The notes: generated by a model not told the origin, from the sequence alone. A stretch of DNA of 64,000 nucleotides from Cryptomeria japonica (GCF_030272615.1 NC_081415.1:234739303-234803302); one strand, 5' to 3'; positions 11,595 to 23,681 are shown, numbered from the stretch's first letter. Numbers and translations are program-made.

Positions 11595-12624
11595 TGTTAG
11601 GTCCCAGAGACAACTAAGAGGTGGGGGTGAATCAGTTGTCAAATAAATTCAACCAAAAACAACTTAGCCAACCTTAATGCTTAATACTGGTAAGCCAAAC
11701 TTTATGTCGGTAGATAGTTTATCAGTTAATTGCAGTACTGGTAAAGATTAATGCATGAAACAAAAAGACAATAACATCCACAACACATAACACCAATGTT
11801 TGTAAAGGGGGAAAAACCATGGTGGGAAACCTTACCCACAACCAGATGATACTACTGCAGATAGTATGTGTATACAAATGGGGTCTGCACATGCAGAAAG
11901 GCCAAGCGCCTATAGGAGTCACACTGACTACAATTGGATGGTTAAATCCAATAATGATGTACTTCTCAAAATAGCATCTTCATGTGCTGGATTCAATACC
12001 GGTGTAGTTCTGATATGTCTTCACAAAAACCTTGCTTCACCTTCAAATGATGTCTGCATGTATAGCTCTTCTTATTCTCGCATATACCTTCTTACAATTC
12101 CTTTTTCTAATCGCATATCGATCTTACAAATAAGATCTTACATATATACCATAACCTAAGACCAATTTTAGTAGGTCGGCTCTAAAAGATATTACAATAA
12201 AACAATTACAAGTAAATCAATAACCAATGCAATATCTAATTCAACATGTCGGCTTAATGCATTTACAATAACAACAAAATCATCTCCAAAGCGTGTCGTG
12301 CTGATCTGGAATAGATAAGCATGTCGGTGCATAACCTGGACCTATTTGTCGATAACAACAAATATGAAAGCACGAACATACCAATGAACAAATATCCAAT
12401 ACAAAGTGTCCAAATGATGTCTTCAACATAGCCAAGTGTTTTTCATGTTATTCCAAGTGTCGGTGAACAATATATCCCACCGGTGTACTAGATACCAGTG
12501 ACTGTGCATAGGTCACTTGCTTGTTGATGAACATTGCCAATTCTCCAAAGTGCTAGAGTTGACATATGTTAATAGGTGTTGACATCAATGACAAAACCAT
12601 ATCAATATAACCAAAATACCAACA
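11595..12624 (-). repeat. 5' LTR of copia B
   Basis: Matches 5983-7030 throughout, from TGTTAGGTCCC to AATACCAACA, with scattered substitutions and short deletions around 11795-11800 and 11900. It is directly followed by the right AGAGA target copy. Confidence 0.95.
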
Positions 12625-12749
12625 AGAGAAGCATGTGAAAATTTGTTTTTTCTGCTTGATCTTAGGGCGAGTTTGTTGGAGTTGTTTTCTTTCTTTGCAT
12701 TGATTGTTTTTCACATTCATATGTTGCCATAAATGCCAAAGGGGGAGAT
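12625..12749 (+). other. Remainder of copia A 3' untranslated region with LTR-proximal polypurine tract
   Basis: Resumes A after B. AGAGA at 12625-12629 is B's right target copy. CCAAAGGGGGAGAT (12736-12749) abuts the 3' LTR and is the polypurine tract. Confidence 0.85.
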
Positions 12750-13986
12750 TGTTGCACATTTTTGTTGATAGGATATGTTGTTGTTAATTATTTCAACATA
12801 TTACTTTCTCTAGTGATTGCATATTGGTTTTGGTGATCCCGTTTTGCAGTTTTGTTTTTTTTATCAGTGCTTTGCAGAGTTCAGTATTTCCTCTGATATA
12901 TTCCAGTGTGATTAGATGTTGATCTGATTTTTTGGGAGATTATTTGGGATGGTCTTGTGTATCTTTATTTCAGATGGTTGGATATCTTGTGCTCCACAAG
13001 TTATCTTTCTTCGTGGCAGTTATTGTTGTTTAAGTGTTCTTGAGGTTCAGATGTTGACAAATGAAGATTTGATAAGTGGTGTTGGTACAACTATTGTTGA
13101 TGATTCTAACATTCTTGCTAGTGTTTCCTAATTGTTTCCTATTTGTTTTGGTGATTGATATTGATGTTTGTGTGATTTTTTGGTGATTTTACTGAAACGG
13201 TGATGTTCTTCGTGTTATACGGTTTTCTTGGTGGTGTAGCGTATTGCAGTTGATCTTGGCGTGATTTGCAGTGATGTTGCATGTTTAGAGATTTGATTTA
13301 GGTCCATGTCATGTCATGTATATCATTATTCTGGTCTGGTGGTCAATCTTTGTATCGTGTGAGGTAATTTTGTAATTGTGAGTTGAGGGTTTAGCCAACC
13401 TTGTTGTCAAGGTTGATGAATTGTATAAATAGGTGATATTGTCATGTAATTTGGGTATAGAGGTTGTGTCTGCGTTATCAAAGATTGGTGTATGTGAGAA
13501 AAATTGATCCATCTTTAAACATTGTGATTGAGGAGAGATTGGTGTTGCAGAGCAGATAATTGTGCTTAACCGGAACTGCCATCAAGCATTTGGAGATGTT
13601 ATTATTGTAGTTCATTCCTTTTAGATAGTAGCTTGAATCTTGTTGTAAGTTAGTGAGACTTCCCTAAGGGTTGTAGCCTTCCACATCATTATATTTTGAG
13701 CAATGAGCTCTAGGCAGTGTGCCTGAATGCATGTGCATTCCCCATTGTAATATTTACACATACTACTGCATAGTATCATCTTATTGTGGGTAGGTTTCAA
13801 CCATGGTTTTTCCCTTAATGGAGTTTGTCACGTCAAAATCTTGGTATTTTGTGTTGTGCTATCAATTTTCTTATCTTTGTTATTGTTGTAGTTTATCAAA
13901 TCTATATTTGTGGTTAAGTTTGTAGATCTGGTGAAAATTGATTCACACCCCCCCCTCTCAGTTTTCCTTCATTGTTATTGCCAACA
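12750..13986 (+). repeat. 3' LTR of copia A
   Basis: Starts TGTTGCACAT after the polypurine tract and ends ATTGCCAACA. It is homologous to 322-1560 along its length. The TATAAATA box lies at 13424-13431. The C-rich run before its end (CCCCCCCTCTCAG) is shorter than in the 5' copy. Confidence 0.93.
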
Positions 13987-14553
13987 TTCCACTTCATTTC
14001 CAGCCAACTGTTCACACATTCCTTTATTTCTTACAATCTTGGTAACCTTGATTTCTATGTCATATTCTATAACTTTGGTGATCTAACCAGTTCTCTTATC
14101 ATTCAGATCCTTACTCAAAAAGAACTCTTTGATACTTGTATGAGCAACCATAAGATGAATCCTTTTATTTGAAAGTAAATTTATAATTTTTTTGAGACTT
14201 CTAATCATAGCTAAAGCATGTTTTTCAACAAAATTATACCTTTTCTCATACCCTTCCAAGCCTTGACTGAAAAAGGCTATTGGCTACTCTATACCATCCT
14301 CATTCTACTGTACCAACATAGTTGAGATTGTGTCAACACTCCCAAATGTATGAAGTGTGAAATCTTTATCAAAATTTGGATTTGCAAGAGTAGGTACAGT
14401 TGCTATGGCTTGTTTGATTTCCTCAAAGCTTCTCTTAGCTTCTCTTAACCAATTGAAACATACATTTGTTCTTAGCATAGTTTTTATAGGCTTAAAGAGA
14501 GTTACAATGTTAGGAATGAATCTTCTAACATAATTTATTCTCCCTAGGAAGTT
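13987..14553 (-). pseudogene. gypsy C reverse transcriptase C-terminus and RNase H, decayed
   Basis: Minus strand. FLGRINYVRRFIPN (about 14550-14509) is the reverse transcriptase thumb/connection motif of gypsy elements. EEAK/SFEEIKQAI and the RNase H start FTLHTFGSVDTIS follow, then IAFFSQGLEGYEKRYNFVEKHALAMI and further typical RNase H sequence down to about 13990. In-frame stops occur near 14300 and 14080. The upstream half of the same domain lies right of solo LTR D at 15748. After copia A the reading continues at 316. Confidence 0.88.
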
Positions 14554-14558
14554 TTGTT

Positions 14559-15747
14559 TGTTAGAAGGAATTAGAGGAAAACTGAGAGGGGGGGGATGAA
14601 TTAGTTTTCCAAAAGCTAAATAATTATTGTAGATTGTAAACCTTCTACTTGAGCAAAATGAAAGCAGAATAGTGAAAGATAAAGAATGAGAGCACACAAC
14701 ATATAACACCATTAATTTTAACATGGAAAACCTAGTTAAGGGAAAAAACATGGTGGGAAACCCTACCCACAGTCAGCTAATACTTCTACAGCAGTATGTG
14801 AAAATATTACAATGGGGATTGCACTTGCAATCAAGCCAACCACCTACAGCTCACTATTTAACACAAAAGAGAAGTCTCACTAACTTACATAAACATCAAA
14901 CTACAATCTAGAGGAAATGAACTATGGAAATAGCATCTTCTAATGCTCGATATAGTTCTGGCTAAGCACAGATGTCTACCCTGCAATACCAAACTCTCCT
15001 CAAACCTTCACTGAATCATATAACCTTGTTCGCACATGAACCACTCTCTGATAATGCAGACAAAACCATACCATAGAAATTACATGAATATATCACCTAT
15101 ATATATAGATCATCAACCTTGATAAGAAAAGTTGGCTAAACCCTAAACCCATTACAAAAAATTACAAAAATTACATCACACGATACCACCAAACCAATAT
15201 TATGATTTACATTACATAGAATGGACCTAATTCAAATTCCCAAACAATTATAACCACCAAAAATTCTGCCAAGACCAAATACAACACATTACTCCAACCA
15301 GTAGAAACCCTCAATGTCAATAACACAAAATAACTAACCAGATCCAAATAGGATCACCAAATCATAATGCCAACCAATGTGAACCCACAAAACAATTAGG
15401 ACATGATCAAGAACACCTTCAGGAAGTTATGAACCATTTCTAGAAGCCGAACCAAAACCAATTAACAATTTTATTAAATATCGCCAACTGGTACCAAGAA
15501 TATCAAACGGCGAACCAAAACATAAACGATAGCTTCCAAAGCATGAAATCATGAACCAACTGAATATGACAAGCATATAAACATCCTGAATAACCATCCC
15601 AAATTGAATCCAACAATTTGATCATACCAAATCAAGATCTCTGATAAACTCAGCCAAAACCATGTCCAATCAGAACATGCCAGCAACCAACCAGGATAGT
15701 GTTGACATCAATGACAACACATAATTAATTCTTGCATAATGTCAACA
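14559..15747 (-). mobile_element. Solo LTR D (copia type) inside gypsy C reverse transcriptase
   Basis: A 1189-bp block beginning TGTTAGAAGG and ending GTCAACA interrupts the gypsy C reverse transcriptase between KGLQ and FLGRINY. On the minus strand it shows copia LTR marks: a TGTTGACAT start, a TATATATAG box near 15100, the conserved GTTTTTTCCC ... GTTTTCCATG block near 14722-14765, and a C-run followed by CTCTCAGTTTTCC near the end, close to A's LTR end. TTGTT (14554-14558) and TTGTA (15748-15752) are a target duplication with one change. There is no internal region, so this is a product of LTR-LTR recombination. Confidence 0.88.
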
Positions 15748-16450
15748 TTGTAAACCTTTCTTATGAGAAGGTGTCGGTAAGGCTAGGCTTGCACTTACTC
15801 TTTCAGGTTCTATGGTGATACCATGCTTCAAAACTATATGACAAAGTAAATTACCTTCATGTCCAATGAAGATACACTTCTTGGGATTGAGAGACACACC
15901 ATATTCCTTGCATCTCTCAAATATTTACCTCAAGTGGTTAAGATGATCATTTGGATTCTTTGAAAAAATAGTTTTATCATCAAGATAAACCAATACAAAC
16001 TTATTCATGAGACCCTGAAAGGCCATATCCATGGCTCCTTGGAAATTTGGACTAGCATTAGACAATCCAAATGGCATCTTCCCGTAGGCCATGGTTTCCC
16101 ATTTGTTGGTAAAGGTAGTCTTGTATTGGTCTTCTTCTTTCAACAAAATTTAATTGTATCTTGAATAACTATCTAACAATGAAAACCTGTCAAAACTTGA
16201 AACAACTTGCAAGATTAATTCCATTCAGGGCAGGGAATAGTGATCCTTCAGTGAAGCTCTATTAAGGTCTCTGAAATCAACACACAATATGATTTCTTCA
16301 TTCCTTTTCCCCAAAGGTACCAAATGATAAGCACAAGATGTGTGCTTAATGGGAAAAATAATATTACCTTGGATCAACTTATTCAACTCCACTTTCGTGA
16401 GGTGTTCCTGTTACCTAATTTTACCAATAGCTCAATCAGGTAGAGATTTT
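15748..16450 (-). pseudogene. gypsy C reverse transcriptase N-terminal two-thirds, decayed
   Basis: Minus strand. HLTKVELNKLIQGNIIFPIKHTS begins near 16412, then VPLGKRNEEIILCVDFRDLNRASLKDHY, a damaged stretch with stops near 16190-16150, then EEDQYKTTFTNKWETMAYGKMPFGLSNA and the catalytic VYLDD (plus strand 15977-15988). It ends in GHEGNLL, HGITIEPERV and SHKKGLQ at the D insertion. All conserved gypsy blocks are recognisable, but stops and substitutions (PNFQ for ATFQ) make it non-functional. Confidence 0.9.
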
Positions 16451-19400
16451 ATGATTTTTAAATGAAAAGTAAGGTACATTTTTATTTATACCATATTACA
16501 TTCATGTGCATAAACTACATCAGAATATTACATTCGTAGATTGCATTTATGTTGATGCAAATAATATAGGAAAGATTGTATAGTCTATTACGAAAAGTAA
16601 TCTTTATTGATAATGTAAATGTATAAGGTCTCACACATACCAAGAGACTAGCTCTTCTAGTACCAATGAAAGAAAATAATATACATTTATAGACATAAAG
16701 GAAAATAAATGCACATATAGAAAAGGGTGATTCATCATTGTTTGAATGATGAGTCCTGGTCCTGGTCAAGTTCCCTTGTATCATTTTTGGTATTTCTCTT
16801 GTCCTAGATAGTTGATGTTCCTTGCTAGTCCTGCTTGCCTACATCTAAGAGACAGAGTGTTTCTAGAGCAATGAGGTATCATTCATCAAAATATGTGCAT
16901 ACATCTATAAACATGTAATCTAATCTTCATGTGCACTAAAACAACTATGCATTACAATTACCATAGATGTCCAAGAAAACGGGAGAATTATCAAACACAT
17001 TTGTGATATGCACATATTTTTCTAGCATGTTTTCTTCTTGTGCAGGTATAGGTGAAATTCTTGTCACTATTTCATTTTATCTATTTTCAGCATGTGGAGT
17101 GAAATGGGCTCCCACAAGGGTTGAGCATAGCATGTTGTCATTTTTGTATTTTGATAGAGGTAAGTGTGGAATCACCATACTATGGTAGTCTAATCAATCA
17201 ACTATATATCACCTAGGCCAGTGAATTCATGAAGTCTCTGTCATAAGAAATACATAACTACTCGATGGGATTATAGTGATATGGAAGATGTAGTCTAATC
17301 AAGAGAAAACAACAATGATGGAGACATCAAAAAACAAATGATAGAGCATTGATTGACAACCCTAGTAAGTCCATTCAAAGAACAATCACATTTAATGAAG
17401 TTGTAGCCATAAATCTCATCCAATAAAATAGTATAAAGATACAGAGAGCTAAGGAATGGCAATCCTTCATGATACTTTGAGTAGCATTGGGACCTTTTTT
17501 AAAAAGCATAGAGAGAATTCTACAGTTACAATTCTAATATAATGGAGCAACAAATCATAATGAAATCTATAATTTAAATAAGCCTCACTATAGCAGTCAA
17601 GTTGAAAGAATGTGCAAAGCGCATGTAGTAGCCATGAGATGATACATTGATCATAGAATAATGAGACAAATGGAAAATCAACCTTCATTTTCAAAGAGCC
17701 ATTAGTGTTTGACATTATATAAAGAATAAGGATATAAAGATATGAACTTCATGGTTTGCAATCTTAATAGTCATAGTCTTGGGGCAGTAGCAAATATTGA
17801 TAGAAGATAATACTTTGGCAAGTGTACAAATTCTTTTGTGAACTTAATAATAATAAGCAACATTTACACTCATAAGGTTCCCAATGAATGGGATCTTAGT
17901 AGTTTTAAAATCAAGGGGAGAATAGTGACTTGTCACAATCATGTATGGAAGTAGTCTCTTCATGAAAGACAAGAGATATAGATCAAATGACAGAGCATCA
18001 AACTTCAAGCACAACCCCAACATACATACAAAGATAGTGTCAAAATGTCAAACCCCTACAAAAGGATTTCTAACTCCATATCATGAGAAAGACATGATGA
18101 AAATCACATTGATATGTCAGATAAGGTAAAGCATATTCTAAACACCAAGAGTACAGAGCTTGCAACAGCCTCAGAGAATCATAGGGGGTTCTAAATATTT
18201 TTGTAATCAGACCATTACAATTTTATGCCTAAAAGTGGAAACACATGGACAATCCTCAGTCCGAGACAAGGGCTTTTGACTGTAAAATACTTAAGTCTTC
18301 ATATTTTGCAAAGATGTCAACAATCAATCAAATGCATATTACAGTCTTATTATGAGTTATAGGAGCAATTAGGGTAGTAGGAATGCACAATGAACAAAGG
18401 TATTAAGCATGTTAACTGTCAAAATGGAGTTCAAAATTGATCAAGTTCTCCTCGAATAAATCTTACCTGTAGCGGCCTGATGATGAATCTCAATGTGCCT
18501 TAAACATACATCAAACTCTTTGTCCATAAATTCCTCAAGAAAACCCTCATGGCGACACTTCTCTAAAATAGTAACAGAGTCAAGTCGAAACGCATCGGTA
18601 GAAAATAAAAAATGAAAAGCTTTTGTTTTAGGGTTTTTATTTACCCTAAAGATTTCGATAGACATAAGTTGTTTTTCAACTTTTGTTTTAAAATTTGAAG
18701 TAACTAAAACATTTCGTGGTCAAGGTTTTTACCCTAATAAGTCATGTATTCCCCTTTTGTGATGCACTTGTGACTTTGTGTTTTTTTTTTGCCTTTTGAC
18801 TCCCTTGGTCAAGTCTTTTCTTGTATTTTTGCATTGATTCAAAATTGTAAAGCATTTGGTTGATGATGTTGATATAAATCATTCAATCAATTTGCTATTT
18901 CAATTGCAAAAAATAGAGTGTTATTCTTTGTAGATGTATTTATGTATTTTTTTGAGTATTGATGCTTTTCGCAAGCATGTAGGGAGGTTTGGAGAGGTTA
19001 TCAAACATGTGGAGAGCATATAGGGGCCTTTACTCACTTTGTTGGAGGATATGAGAGCATCTAGGAGGTTGTTTTGACCTTTTAAAAGCCTTGGAGAGAA
19101 TTTAGGCATCAATTTCTTATGCCTTAATGCTTGACTTGGTCAAACTTGACCTTTTCACCCTTTTAGAGCTCACTTGAGGAAATCTAGTTGCTATATTTTA
19201 GGCTTTTTGGAGGCATCCGACCCCAGGCAGTTTTCAATTCCCTTTTTGGTGTCTTTTGGAAGGAGATGAATATACTCACTTTTTTTACTCTTTTGTATTC
19301 AGTTCTTATTATGCATTCTGGACTTAGTGGCTTTTTCAGTCCTTTGACAATTTTGGCATACTTTGTAGCTCATTTTTGGACATGAATATCAGTAACAATC

Positions 19401-19957
19401 TTGGATATCGATGATTGAAGTATTTTGCCTTCTTACTATTTTATTTATTGTGTGCATCTAATTGATTGATCAAATTACTAGTGAAGTCTTGTTTGTTTTC
19501 CTTGTGATTTTGTGTCATGCTAAGCACCTTTTGAATAGAAGTATATATGTTGTAGGTTATAATCTATGTCAAGAATGCAAGTTTCTTTTAGTTGTGAAGA
19601 TTTATTCCTCCTAAGAGTCTAGAATTAGGGCTTCTTTATAAAGTAATTATGCAAGGATATACAAAAGTAGGTTGTGTAAGTCTAAATTAGTCATTGCAAA
19701 CAAGTGTCTAAATTTGTTTTCATAGTCCTTTTCAGTTTGTGTCCACCCTTATTTTAAAATACTAGTTTTTCAGTTTATGTTTTCTCTCTCCCTTCTCCTT
19801 GACAGGTCAATAGAGTTAGTTATATTAAGGTGAGAACCAAGAGGAAGTTGTCCTTCTCTAGAGGCTGATCTTTGTTTTTCAAAGCCCATACTTTGAGAGA
19901 TCTTCCAATGTTTTCATTGAGTGGTTTAACATGGTTCAAAAAAGGGTGCACATTCAA
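16451..19957. mobile_element. Unidentified 3.5-kb insert E within gypsy C
   Basis: The gypsy C reading stops near 19958 (PLNVKLELL on the minus strand) and resumes near 16450-16412 (TKVELNKLIQ), positions that are adjacent in related elements. About 3.5 kb therefore separates them. I see no reverse transcriptase, integrase, transposase or clear LTR pair in it. AT-rich DNA predominates; a 74-codon minus-strand open frame at 18665-18441 is the only coding-like piece and is not recognised. Clear terminal repeats or a target duplication were not found by eye. It could be a long solo LTR or a non-autonomous element. The exact ends are uncertain by tens of bases. Confidence 0.55.
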
Positions 19958-20330
19958 GAGATAATAGTTCCAACTTAACATTCAAAGGCCTTTGCCTTTG
20001 TCTCATTGGTTTTGCATTGGGTTTTAGCTCAATGGTATGTTGTGCTAACATAGGGTTGAAACCCTTTAAATCTTGATATTCCCTAGCAAACACACCATTA
20101 ATTTCTTAGCAAAGTAAAATAAAATCATTCTTTTCCTTTTCAGTACAAACCTTGCCAAGTTTTAGGAGCTTATCTTTGAAGATCTCAATGGGCTCATAAT
20201 GTTCCTCTTTCACTGACATGTTGGTCTTGTCTTTTCTCACTTGATCATTAGTGTTGAAAATAGACTCCAAAGTCACTAAACCTTTTGGCAACTTGTTTGA
20301 CTTCAACTGTAGAATCTAATTATCATACTG
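19958..20330 (-). pseudogene. gypsy C linker before reverse transcriptase
   Basis: Minus strand. SNKLPKGLVTLESIF (near 20300) and then EKNDFILLC, VFAREYQDLKGFNPMLAQHTIELK and RQRQRPLN match the stretch that precedes reverse transcriptase in gypsy elements (compare NKIPKGLVALERIF and HVFAWSYDDLK in G1, 46537-46260). A stop lies near 20106. It ends at the insert E. Confidence 0.85.
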
Positions 20331-20880
20331 TTGTTGCAATTTTTGTTCATTCCTAGCTACAACTCATCTTCCTTAGTGAAAAAATTAAAGATATTCTCAT
20401 CAATATCAAATAATTGAAAATTGGCATTGCTATTAGGTACTAATGGCCTTAAAACCACCTTTACATATTGTTATACTTCAACATTTTTCACCTCATTTAG
20501 AATATCAAATTGTGAACCCAAGTTATTCAGCCTATCAGCTTTCTTATTTTGATTTATTGGATGGACGACAAGTTAAAAGCATCAAATTCTTCAATAAGGT
20601 CCCAAATCCTACACTTATACAATTTGAGCAAATCATTTTTAGTTACATTTATATTTCTTGTGCCTGATTAGTCACTAACTCACTGTCACCAAATGTACCT
20701 GCTGGCACTTGATCTTCTTCTTTCTTGCCCACTCTGTACCATGGAAAGTGCTTCATACTCTATTGTATTGTTAGTACAGTTGAAAGCAAACCTCATAGCT
20801 AAATTGTAGTTCTCAGGGAAACAAGCATTGCACCATCACCGACACCTAATTTTCTCCTATAACTATCACAGTTCTATTTT
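20331..20880 (-). pseudogene. gypsy C additional RNase H-like domain upstream of reverse transcriptase, decayed
   Basis: Minus strand. SYRRKLGVGDGAMLVS (about 20880-20830), then AFNCTNNTIEYEAL, GDSELVTNQ and WDLIEEFDAFN form the order of an RNase H fold of the archaeal type found as a second RNase H in plant Tat elements: a glycine-rich first strand, YEA with the catalytic Glu, GDS with the catalytic Asp. It lies between protease and reverse transcriptase, while the standard gypsy RNase H is present at 14300-13993. Frameshifts and stops are frequent (for example near 20670 and 20800). Identification rests on motifs and on the parallel domain in G1. Confidence 0.72.
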
Positions 20881-21530
20881 CATAGCTTATTAGAATGCTA
20901 CACATGCTATTGATTTTCATCTTTTATCAAGTTTGGGACAACAACATCTTGCTCATGAATCATAGAAATACCTAGCCCTACTTCATCTACATGATTGAAA
21001 GGGCCAACCTCATGATTTTGAGCTACCCAGTCATCCAAAATTATGTTAGATATGCCTTTTATTGGTGTATTTGGCGCTAGGACAACATATTTTTTCTCAT
21101 GATCATGAGTGGTGAGATTAGCATTAATGGGGTTAAGAGTATAGGGTTCAATGTGATCATTGGCCAATGGTTCTGATTTTATGGTCACCTTAGTGCTATA
21201 CCTTGTTCTAAAAAGTAGATGTGACCAATTAGATGAAAGATATCCTCCCAATTTTGTAGTGAAATCTCTACTAAGACAAAGAAAAGTATGGCAGAAGGTC
21301 TATGACATAGATGTATTGTGGGATTGAGAAATTTGGGCAAGCATGCAAAGTAAGACTTAGATTCATTATCACCTCAACTATTTTATTGTTGTCCCATCCA
21401 AAAAAACTACTCCCTTGGAATGAGAATCATACTTTAATCCCAACTTATCTACTAATTGTTTTGGCAACACGTAGCTACTTGCTCCCGAGTCAATCATACT
21501 ATTATGGACTAGGTGATGGCCAACAATCAA
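20881..21530 (-). pseudogene. gypsy C protease and following linker, decayed
   Basis: Minus strand. MIDSGASSYVLPKQLVDKLGL gives a clear retroviral-type aspartic protease site, DSGAS at 21491-21477. The domain continues to a stop near 21380. An open 114-codon stretch (21251-20907) follows that I cannot assign to a domain; it probably covers the protease end and a linker to the RNase H-like part. The protease would cut the polyprotein during particle maturation. Dead by stops and shifts. Confidence 0.8.
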
Positions 21531-23470
21531 GGTCACATAAAAGGTGGTGGGGGGGGGGGGGGGGTGTTAACTCCTTGGGTTGGATAATCAATCTTTGTTT
21601 GGAGATAATTTCTAAGCATGACTTTGGGCTGATATTTAGGAGGGTCATCTCACAATGAAATCTTGGCTAAGACATCTTGCAACAAATATTTTTGCCTAGG
21701 AATGTGCAAAGCATCCAACATTAATATAGTAACAATAGCTTTCTTCATATGATTGACAATGTTGAAAATACATGTACTAACCTTTTGTTGTCCTTTAGGG
21801 ACAACAACATTTGATTTGTTCAAATTGGTTGTGACTGGACTTTTGGTTGGTCCTTGCTTGGCATAGGTTGACCTCTTGGCAAAATTTGGATATTTTGAGT
21901 AGGTTGAGGCCCTTTGTTGGCTTGTTGGATTGTAGAAGCCTAATTGTTACCCTTATCAGCCTATTGTTGGCCTTTATTAGGTTGCTATTGATTCTTATCA
22001 ACTTATTGCCCCATATTTATATTCCTCTTTTTTTAACCATGTGCTGGCTACTATAGGATCATAGATCCGATTTTGACCTTATGGGTGATTAAATCCACAA
22101 AATTCTTCACCTTGCCAATTCATTAAGGAAACATCAAGGGTACCTTGTTCTTCATTAGCCTCTTGTGTTGCATCTTGAGAAGACAAAGATTTATTTTGAG
22201 CCATAAGAGCTTGATTCAACATTCTATTTAAGCAGGTGATTTTATGCAAAAAAAAAACCACTTGCATTCTTATGCCAAGTTATTTTACACAGGTACAAGC
22301 TCTCTTGAAGAGCTAGCAGCATTAGGATTGTAGGGCTGAAAAGGCCTTGCATTGTAATTTTTATTTTGAGCATATGGGCTAGCTTGTTAAGGAGGTATAT
22401 TTGGCTTGTATGGGGCTTGATAAGGTCAAATATTTTGACCTTGCTGCCTTTCTAAGTTAACCAACTTATTGCCAAAATTTTAAAACATACCCTTGATTTC
22501 CTGCTTGAACTCTTGGAGCTACTAAGATGGTACTGGAGAAACTTGTTCTAGAGGTAAAACTTGATAGCTTGTTGCTAGAACAATAGGGATAGTAGCTATG
22601 GTAGAGGTTTGGGCTAGTATAGGGGGTTGCACCTCTAGAAAAATAGCCATTGGGGGTCTTGGTGCTATTTTACCAGCTTGGATCAAGTTGTTTTATGCTC
22701 TAACAACAATATCAAAGGCTTGTGGTGGTGAACTACCACCCATAGACTAAATCATGACTGAAATATCACTATTAAGATATTTAAGATAGTATAGGAAAGC
22801 ATGATCAACAGAGGGCCTTATTGTAGCTAGTATTATATTTCATGTCTTTAGGAAATGGAAGTTGAAGCTCGTCATGTGCTCATGTGGAGCTCTCTTTATG
22901 GTGTTAAGTTGTTTTACCAATGATAGATGGTTTGATTTATCTTCAAAGTTCTTATAAAGGGGTTCACTCAATTAATCCCAACTAGAAATAGAGCCTACAG
23001 GTAAGTTCCTGAACCATTGGAGTGATTTTCCTTTAGAGGATGTTGCAAGCAACTTGACTACACCATTCTCTTGTGTGATATTATGGACTCCACATAATGA
23101 AGCTACATTTCTGATGTAGTTGTGGTTTGGTCTTCTCTAGTGAAAAAGGCCAATCTTTTGAGGGCTACCACAAGTATATATTCATGTTGGGCTAAATTTA
23201 GGAGGCTACCTTAGTTAAATGGCATGAAAAGCTAAACTCTTGGAGGATTATTATGAGAGATAGGATTTGCTACTATATTTCTTGGAGGATTCATGGGTGG
23301 GTTTGAGCTACTAGGAATTGAGACTGAAGCAACTAAGGTTGAAGACCTATAATTAAGGGGAGTAGATTGTGTCCTCCTAGATGAAGAAGGATTTGGATCT
23401 CTTCTTGCTACTCTCCCTTTCCTTTTAGGTGACGATAGTTGTACATAATCAAAAGAAATCAAACCTGGCC
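21531..23470 (-). pseudogene. gypsy C gag, decayed
   Basis: Minus strand. It starts near 23462 with a basic, serine/proline-rich N-terminus (SSPKRKGRVARRDPNPSSSR). A gag core follows in shifting frames about 23.1-22.8 kb (HPLKENHSNGSG, NPFI, IISVMIQSMGGSSPPQAFDI), then APRPPMAIFLEVQPP and a glutamine/proline-rich tail (PYQAPYKPNIPP near 22400). Stops are frequent. No zinc knuckle was seen. A G16 run at 21549-21564 lies in the C-terminal part. Assignment as gag comes from position between primer site and protease and from composition. Confidence 0.7.
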
Positions 23471-23653
23471 CTATTTAACTCGAACTTGACCTCATTTCTA
23501 TCCTTTGCATGAGTTGTATTTACTAGATCTACTTCAAACCTAAGAGATTGTATTGATAGGTATGATATTTTTCACCTCAGAAGCTTGATATCATTATTGC
23601 TCACACCAAAACAACAACAAATAAATAACTTTTATGAACTAAAAATAGATTAA

Positions 23654-23672
23654 TGGTCCCATTGGGTGTGCC
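23654..23672 (-). other. Probable primer-binding site of gypsy C
   Basis: Minus strand reads TGGCACACCCAATGGGACC ten bases after the presumed LTR end (..GTGACA, 23682). Position and TGG start fit a primer site; the tRNA was not identified. It differs from the TGGCGACTCC site of G1. Confidence 0.5.
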
Positions 23673-23681
23673 AAAAACTAT

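Larger units (their letters stand above)
5983..12624 (-). mobile_element. Ty1/copia element B nested in A
   Basis: LTRs of 1048 and 1030 bp (TGTTAGGTCCC ... ACCAACA) flank a minus-strand copia interior. A perfect 5-bp target duplication AGAGA stands at 5978-5982 and 12625-12629, so both ends are exact. The two LTRs differ by scattered substitutions and a deletion of about 24 bp in the right LTR, less than the difference between the A LTRs, consistent with B having landed in A later. The interior order on the minus strand is primer site, gag, protease, integrase, reverse transcriptase, RNase H, purine tract. A few frameshifts and stops make it non-functional. Confidence 0.96.
322..13986 (+). 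mobile_element. Ty1/copia element A, interrupted by element B
   Basis: Two direct repeats of about 1.24 kb (322-1560 and 12750-13986) bound an internal region with a primer site, gag, protease, integrase, reverse transcriptase and RNase H in copia order. Element B (5983-12624) sits in the 3' untranslated part. TCCAC occurs at 317-321 and again at 13988-13992, a likely 5-bp target duplication offset by one base. The LTRs differ visibly (base changes and small indels within the first 100 bp), so A is old. Polyprotein motifs (gag, zinc knuckle, DSGCSHHM-type protease, VDDI reverse transcriptase) resemble the SIRE/Maximus-like branch; the lineage assignment is inference. Confidence 0.92.

Noticed and set aside
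18441-18665. 74-codon minus-strand frame as a possible host exon
   Set aside because: No splice context or recognisable family; left as part of the unidentified insert E.
21549-21564. G16 run as a possible regulatory G-quadruplex
   Set aside because: A plain homopolymer within dead gag; more likely slippage or an assembly artefact than a functional site.
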